Assembly (NCBI RefSeq): GCF_947241705.1
Contig: NC_079267.1
Location: forward strand, 1 to 64,000
Direction: 5' to 3'
Length of the DNA stretch: 64,000 nucleotides
DNA from: Saccharomyces mikatae IFO 1815
Taxonomy: Eukaryota > Ascomycota > Saccharomycetes > Saccharomycetales > Saccharomycetaceae
A program made the position numbers and the translations under genes. The notes under the pieces were generated by a model that was not told the DNA's origin, ran no database searches, and was given only the letters and a program-made list of their open reading frames with translations. Positions 61,205 to 64,000 of the stretch are shown here, piece after piece (the stretch's first letter is position 1; every line of letters begins with the position of its first letter).

Positions 61205-64000
61205 ATGATATTGTTTCGTGCTCTGTATATTATTTGGGTATTTCTACTCATTCCACTGTTTAATGCAGAAGAATTTACCCCAAAAGTTACCGAAACTATC
61301 TCAAAATATTCAGTTGATGTACTAAGCTTTGATGATTCCAACACTTTGATCAGAACGGAAGATGACGTCTTGAAGATAAGTTTTGATGCTGGAGAAAATT
61401 GGAAAACGATCGACGAAATTGAAGAGCCTATTTACTCAGTTGTTGTTGATCCCTTCCATGGGCACGACAGAGCTTTTGCTTTTGTAAAAGAAACACTGAA
61501 CTTTTACACCACCGATGATCAAGGTAAATCGTGGAGGCTTCTAACTATACAAAATCCTGAAGATTCAGCGAATTTTTACAATAATGAAATCACTACTCAC
61601 CCAACAAAAAAGGAGTATATTATTTTACATTACAATTGGGTGGAAAAGCATTCAGATATACTATATTCAACAACAGGTTTTTACGTTACCAATGATGGTA
61701 AATCCTTTTCCCGAATTAAACCTTCTCTAGAAAAAATTGATCGTAATGATAGGAGTATACGCTGTGACTTTATCAAATCCAGTATGGATTCTGATTTGGG
61801 CAGTAATGATGCTTCGATAATCTGTCTTTTCCGAAACAGGGAGTACATTGAAGGTACAGACTCAACTATTACCAAGTCTGAATTGATTTTAAGTACTGAT
61901 GGAGGTAAAACATTCAAAGAATTAGATCAGTTCAAAGATAAAAGTGTTATAGGATACAAAGTATTGAAGTCTCATGTGGTTGTTTTGACTCAAAATGATA
62001 TGTATAACGTGGTGTCATCAAGGGATATTTGGGTATCCAATGATGCATCTACTTTTCAAATGGCTCGTACGCCTACTCAATTAAGGTATATTAGGCACGA
62101 CGAAATTCAAGAAGACTCTATCGGAAGAATCGTTTTGAGAACATTCGGAGAGAGAAATTATGAAGAAAAGGACCAAAGAGGTGCCGCTGATTTTTTAATA
62201 TCAGATTCTCAAGGATTGAAGTTTTCGCCTATAGATTGGATACCAAATAATCAGTATGGACATACCAATGTAGCTTATCCACAGTTCTTAAAAGGAACAA
62301 TGTTTGCTCATTTTTATCCTTCTGTTAATATTCCTGATAAAGAAAGTAAATACGGCAGAACAAGTGCACGAGAAGAAACTAAAGTATCTGTTGATAACGG
62401 TCTCACATGGTCAAATTTGAAAGTTGTTGACCGAGAACATGCAGGTTCATTTGGCTGTGATATCACTAAACCCGAGAGGTGTTCGCTTCAGACTTATTTT
62501 TACGATCTAAGAGATATGAAACCCTCTACCGGAATCATTATGATATCGGGTACTGTTGGCGATGGCAATATATTCAGTTGGAAAGAAGAAAAAACTTTCA
62601 TCTCCAGGGATAGTGGTTTAACATGGCGGTTAGCCCATAATTCCTCTGGACTTTATACTACTGGTGATCTGGGAAATATTATTATGTATATGCCGTATCA
62701 TTCAAATGAAAGTGGCGGTGTACATTCTAAATTTTATTATTCTTTGGATCAAGGTAATACATGGGGTGAATACGAGCTAACCAGACCTATCTACCCATAC
62801 AGATTAATCAGCACAGCATCAGATGGATCTGGCTCAAGATTTATTCTAGAAGGAAGGCTCATTCTAGAAAAATCGAGCGACAAATACATTGACTCTTTAA
62901 ACTTTATCGTATATACAATTGATTTTTCAGCGGTGTTTGATTATAAATCATGTGAAGAGAGTGATTTCGAAGATTGGAATTTGGCAGAAGGAAAATGTTT
63001 TAATGGCGCTAAATACAAGTATAGAAGGAGACAACAGGACGCCCATTGTTTGGTCAAGAAAGCGCTCAAAGATGTGAGGTTACATGAAACCCCTTGTAAC
63101 AGTTGTACTAAATTTGACTACGAATGCTCATTTGAATTTGCTAGGAACTCAGATGGCGACTGTGTTCCGGATTACAACCTGATTGTTCTTTCTGATATTT
63201 GTGACAAGTCAAGGGGCAAACCTGTATCAGTAAAGCCATTGCAACTAATCAAAGGTGATAAATGTAAAACACCAATGACAATCGAGCCGGTAGATATCCC
63301 ATGTGACGGAATCCCAAAGGAGGGTTCGAATGGCAAGGAAATAATTACCACCGAAAACAAATTTGACTTCAAAATTCAGTTTTATCAATACTTTGATACA
63401 GTCGCAGACGAATCGCTAGTGATGGTAGATTTAAGGGGAGATGCTTATATATCTCACGATGGGGGACAAACAATAAAAAAATTTGAAACTGGCGGCGAAA
63501 AAATAGTCGAAGTTGTGTTCAACTCATACTTCAACTCTTCAGCTTATCTATTTGGGTCTGAGGGTAGCATTTTTTCCACCCATGATAGAGGACATTCTTT
63601 CATGATCGCTAAGTTGCCTGAAGCCAGGCAGTTAGGTATGCCATTAGATTTTAATGCCAAATCACAGGATACATTTATTTACTATGGTGGTAAGAATTGT
63701 GAATCAATTTTAAGTCCGGAATGTCATGCTGTAGCATACCTCACTAAAGATGGAGGCGAAACGTTTACAGAAATGCTTGATAATGCAATTCACTGTGAAT
63801 TCGCAGGTTCGCTTTTCAAATATCCGTCAAATGAAGATATGGTTATGTGCCAGGTAAAGGAGAAATCCTCGCAAGTAAGAACTTTAGTTTCTTCAACTGA
63901 TTTTTTCCACACTGATAAAAAAACCGTTCTTGAAAACATTATTGGCTACTTGTCCACAGGTGGCTATATTATTATTGCCGTACCTCATAAAGATAATGAA
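61205..64000 (+). CDS. YNR065C/YNR066C: VPS10/VTH-like sorting receptor (sortilin family), cut by window end
   Basis: The ATG at 61205 opens a frame that runs without a stop to the last base (932 codons), so the 3' end is missing. The signal peptide is [21 protein letters not shown]. Asp-box (BNR) repeats of the Vps10 beta-propellers recur: [56 protein letters not shown] and TKDGGETF. The first 10CC cysteine module lies near codons 585-700, after propeller 1; propeller 2 follows. It resembles Vth1/Vth2, about 1550 residues. Vps10 sorts carboxypeptidase Y from Golgi to vacuole. In S. cerevisiae this locus is two ORFs, YNR066C (438 residues) and YNR065C; here the break is absent. Confidence 0.93.
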   Translation, partial: MILFRALYIIWVFLLIPLFNAEEFTPKVTETISKYSVDVLSFDDSNTLIRTEDDVLKISFDAGENWKTIDEIEEPIYSVVVDPFHGHDRAFAFVKETLNFYTTDDQGKSWRLLTIQNPEDSANFYNNEITTHPTKKEYIILHYNWVEKHSDILYSTTGFYVTNDGKSFSRIKPSLEKIDRNDRSIRCDFIKSSMDSDLGSNDASIICLFRNREYIEGTDSTITKSELILSTDGGKTFKELDQFKDKSVIGYKVLKSHVVVLTQNDMYNVVSSRDIWVSNDASTFQMARTPTQLRYIRHDEIQEDSIGRIVLRTFGERNYEEKDQRGAADFLISDSQGLKFSPIDWIPNNQYGHTNVAYPQFLKGTMFAHFYPSVNIPDKESKYGRTSAREETKVSVDNGLTWSNLKVVDREHAGSFGCDITKPERCSLQTYFYDLRDMKPSTGIIMISGTVGDGNIFSWKEEKTFISRDSGLTWRLAHNSSGLYTTGDLGNIIMYMPYHSNESGGVHSKFYYSLDQGNTWGEYELTRPIYPYRLISTASDGSGSRFILEGRLILEKSSDKYIDSLNFIVYTIDFSAVFDYKSCEESDFEDWNLAEGKCFNGAKYKYRRRQQDAHCLVKKALKDVRLHETPCNSCTKFDYECSFEFARNSDGDCVPDYNLIVLSDICDKSRGKPVSVKPLQLIKGDKCKTPMTIEPVDIPCDGIPKEGSNGKEIITTENKFDFKIQFYQYFDTVADESLVMVDLRGDAYISHDGGQTIKKFETGGEKIVEVVFNSYFNSSAYLFGSEGSIFSTHDRGHSFMIAKLPEARQLGMPLDFNAKSQDTFIYYGGKNCESILSPECHAVAYLTKDGGETFTEMLDNAIHCEFAGSLFKYPSNEDMVMCQVKEKSSQVRTLVSSTDFFHTDKKTVLENIIGYLSTGGYIIIAVPHKDNE

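Overview
The window is a chromosome end from a budding yeast of the Saccharomyces (sensu stricto) group. It opens with irregular C1-4A telomeric repeats, followed by a Y' element with its long helicase ORF on the minus strand, internal telomeric repeats and an X element with an Abf1 site. The proteins resemble S. cerevisiae ones closely (polyol dehydrogenase DSF1 nearly identical, AGT1-like permease and VPS10-like protein more diverged), but gene content and order differ from the S. cerevisiae reference as I remember it. I cannot name the species. No tRNA, rRNA or CRISPR array was found.

Layout. 1-1.7 kb: telomere, then DNA unlike the Y' tip I know: Reb1/Cbf1/Tbf1-type sites, an alpha/beta-hydrolase relic, a solo LTR and a RidA-family relic. 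1.7-8.3 kb: Y' element. 8.3-9.9 kb: internal telomeric tract, a CAY-rich microsatellite, X repeats and X core. 11-20 kb: O-acetyltransferase (YJL218W type), REE1, a MAL-type zinc-cluster activator and an AGT1-type alpha-glucoside permease, with no maltase. 21-27 kb: second solo LTR, broken arginase-family gene, broken ADH6/ADH7-type gene and an intact GH3 beta-glucosidase. 28-33 kb: RTA1-family exporter and a large zinc-cluster regulator sharing a divergent promoter with a perfect PDRE, then a PAU gene. 36-40 kb: secreted amidase and ATO3-type transporter. 42-64 kb: a block collinear with the S. cerevisiae chromosome XIV right arm (YNR073C to YNR065C, inverted): mannitol dehydrogenase, HXT17-type polyol carrier, aldose 1-epimerase, PDR18, BUL3, DSE4 and a VPS10-like receptor cut by the window edge.

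How it fits together. The distal 40 kb is an accessory region for carbon and nitrogen scavenging and export: alpha- and beta-glucoside use, polyol uptake and oxidation, amide hydrolysis, ammonium/acetate transport and drug/lipid export. Relics, LTRs and minisatellites lie between the genes, as expected of recombining subtelomeres. Two loci that are split in S. cerevisiae (BUL3 and the VPS10-like gene, the latter as far as visible) are uninterrupted here, and PDR18 has a longer N-terminus. The items most worth following are the GH3 beta-glucosidase, the secreted amidase, the PDRE-linked exporter/regulator pair, and the gene relics between telomere and Y'. I see no clear evidence of a wholly new molecular system.
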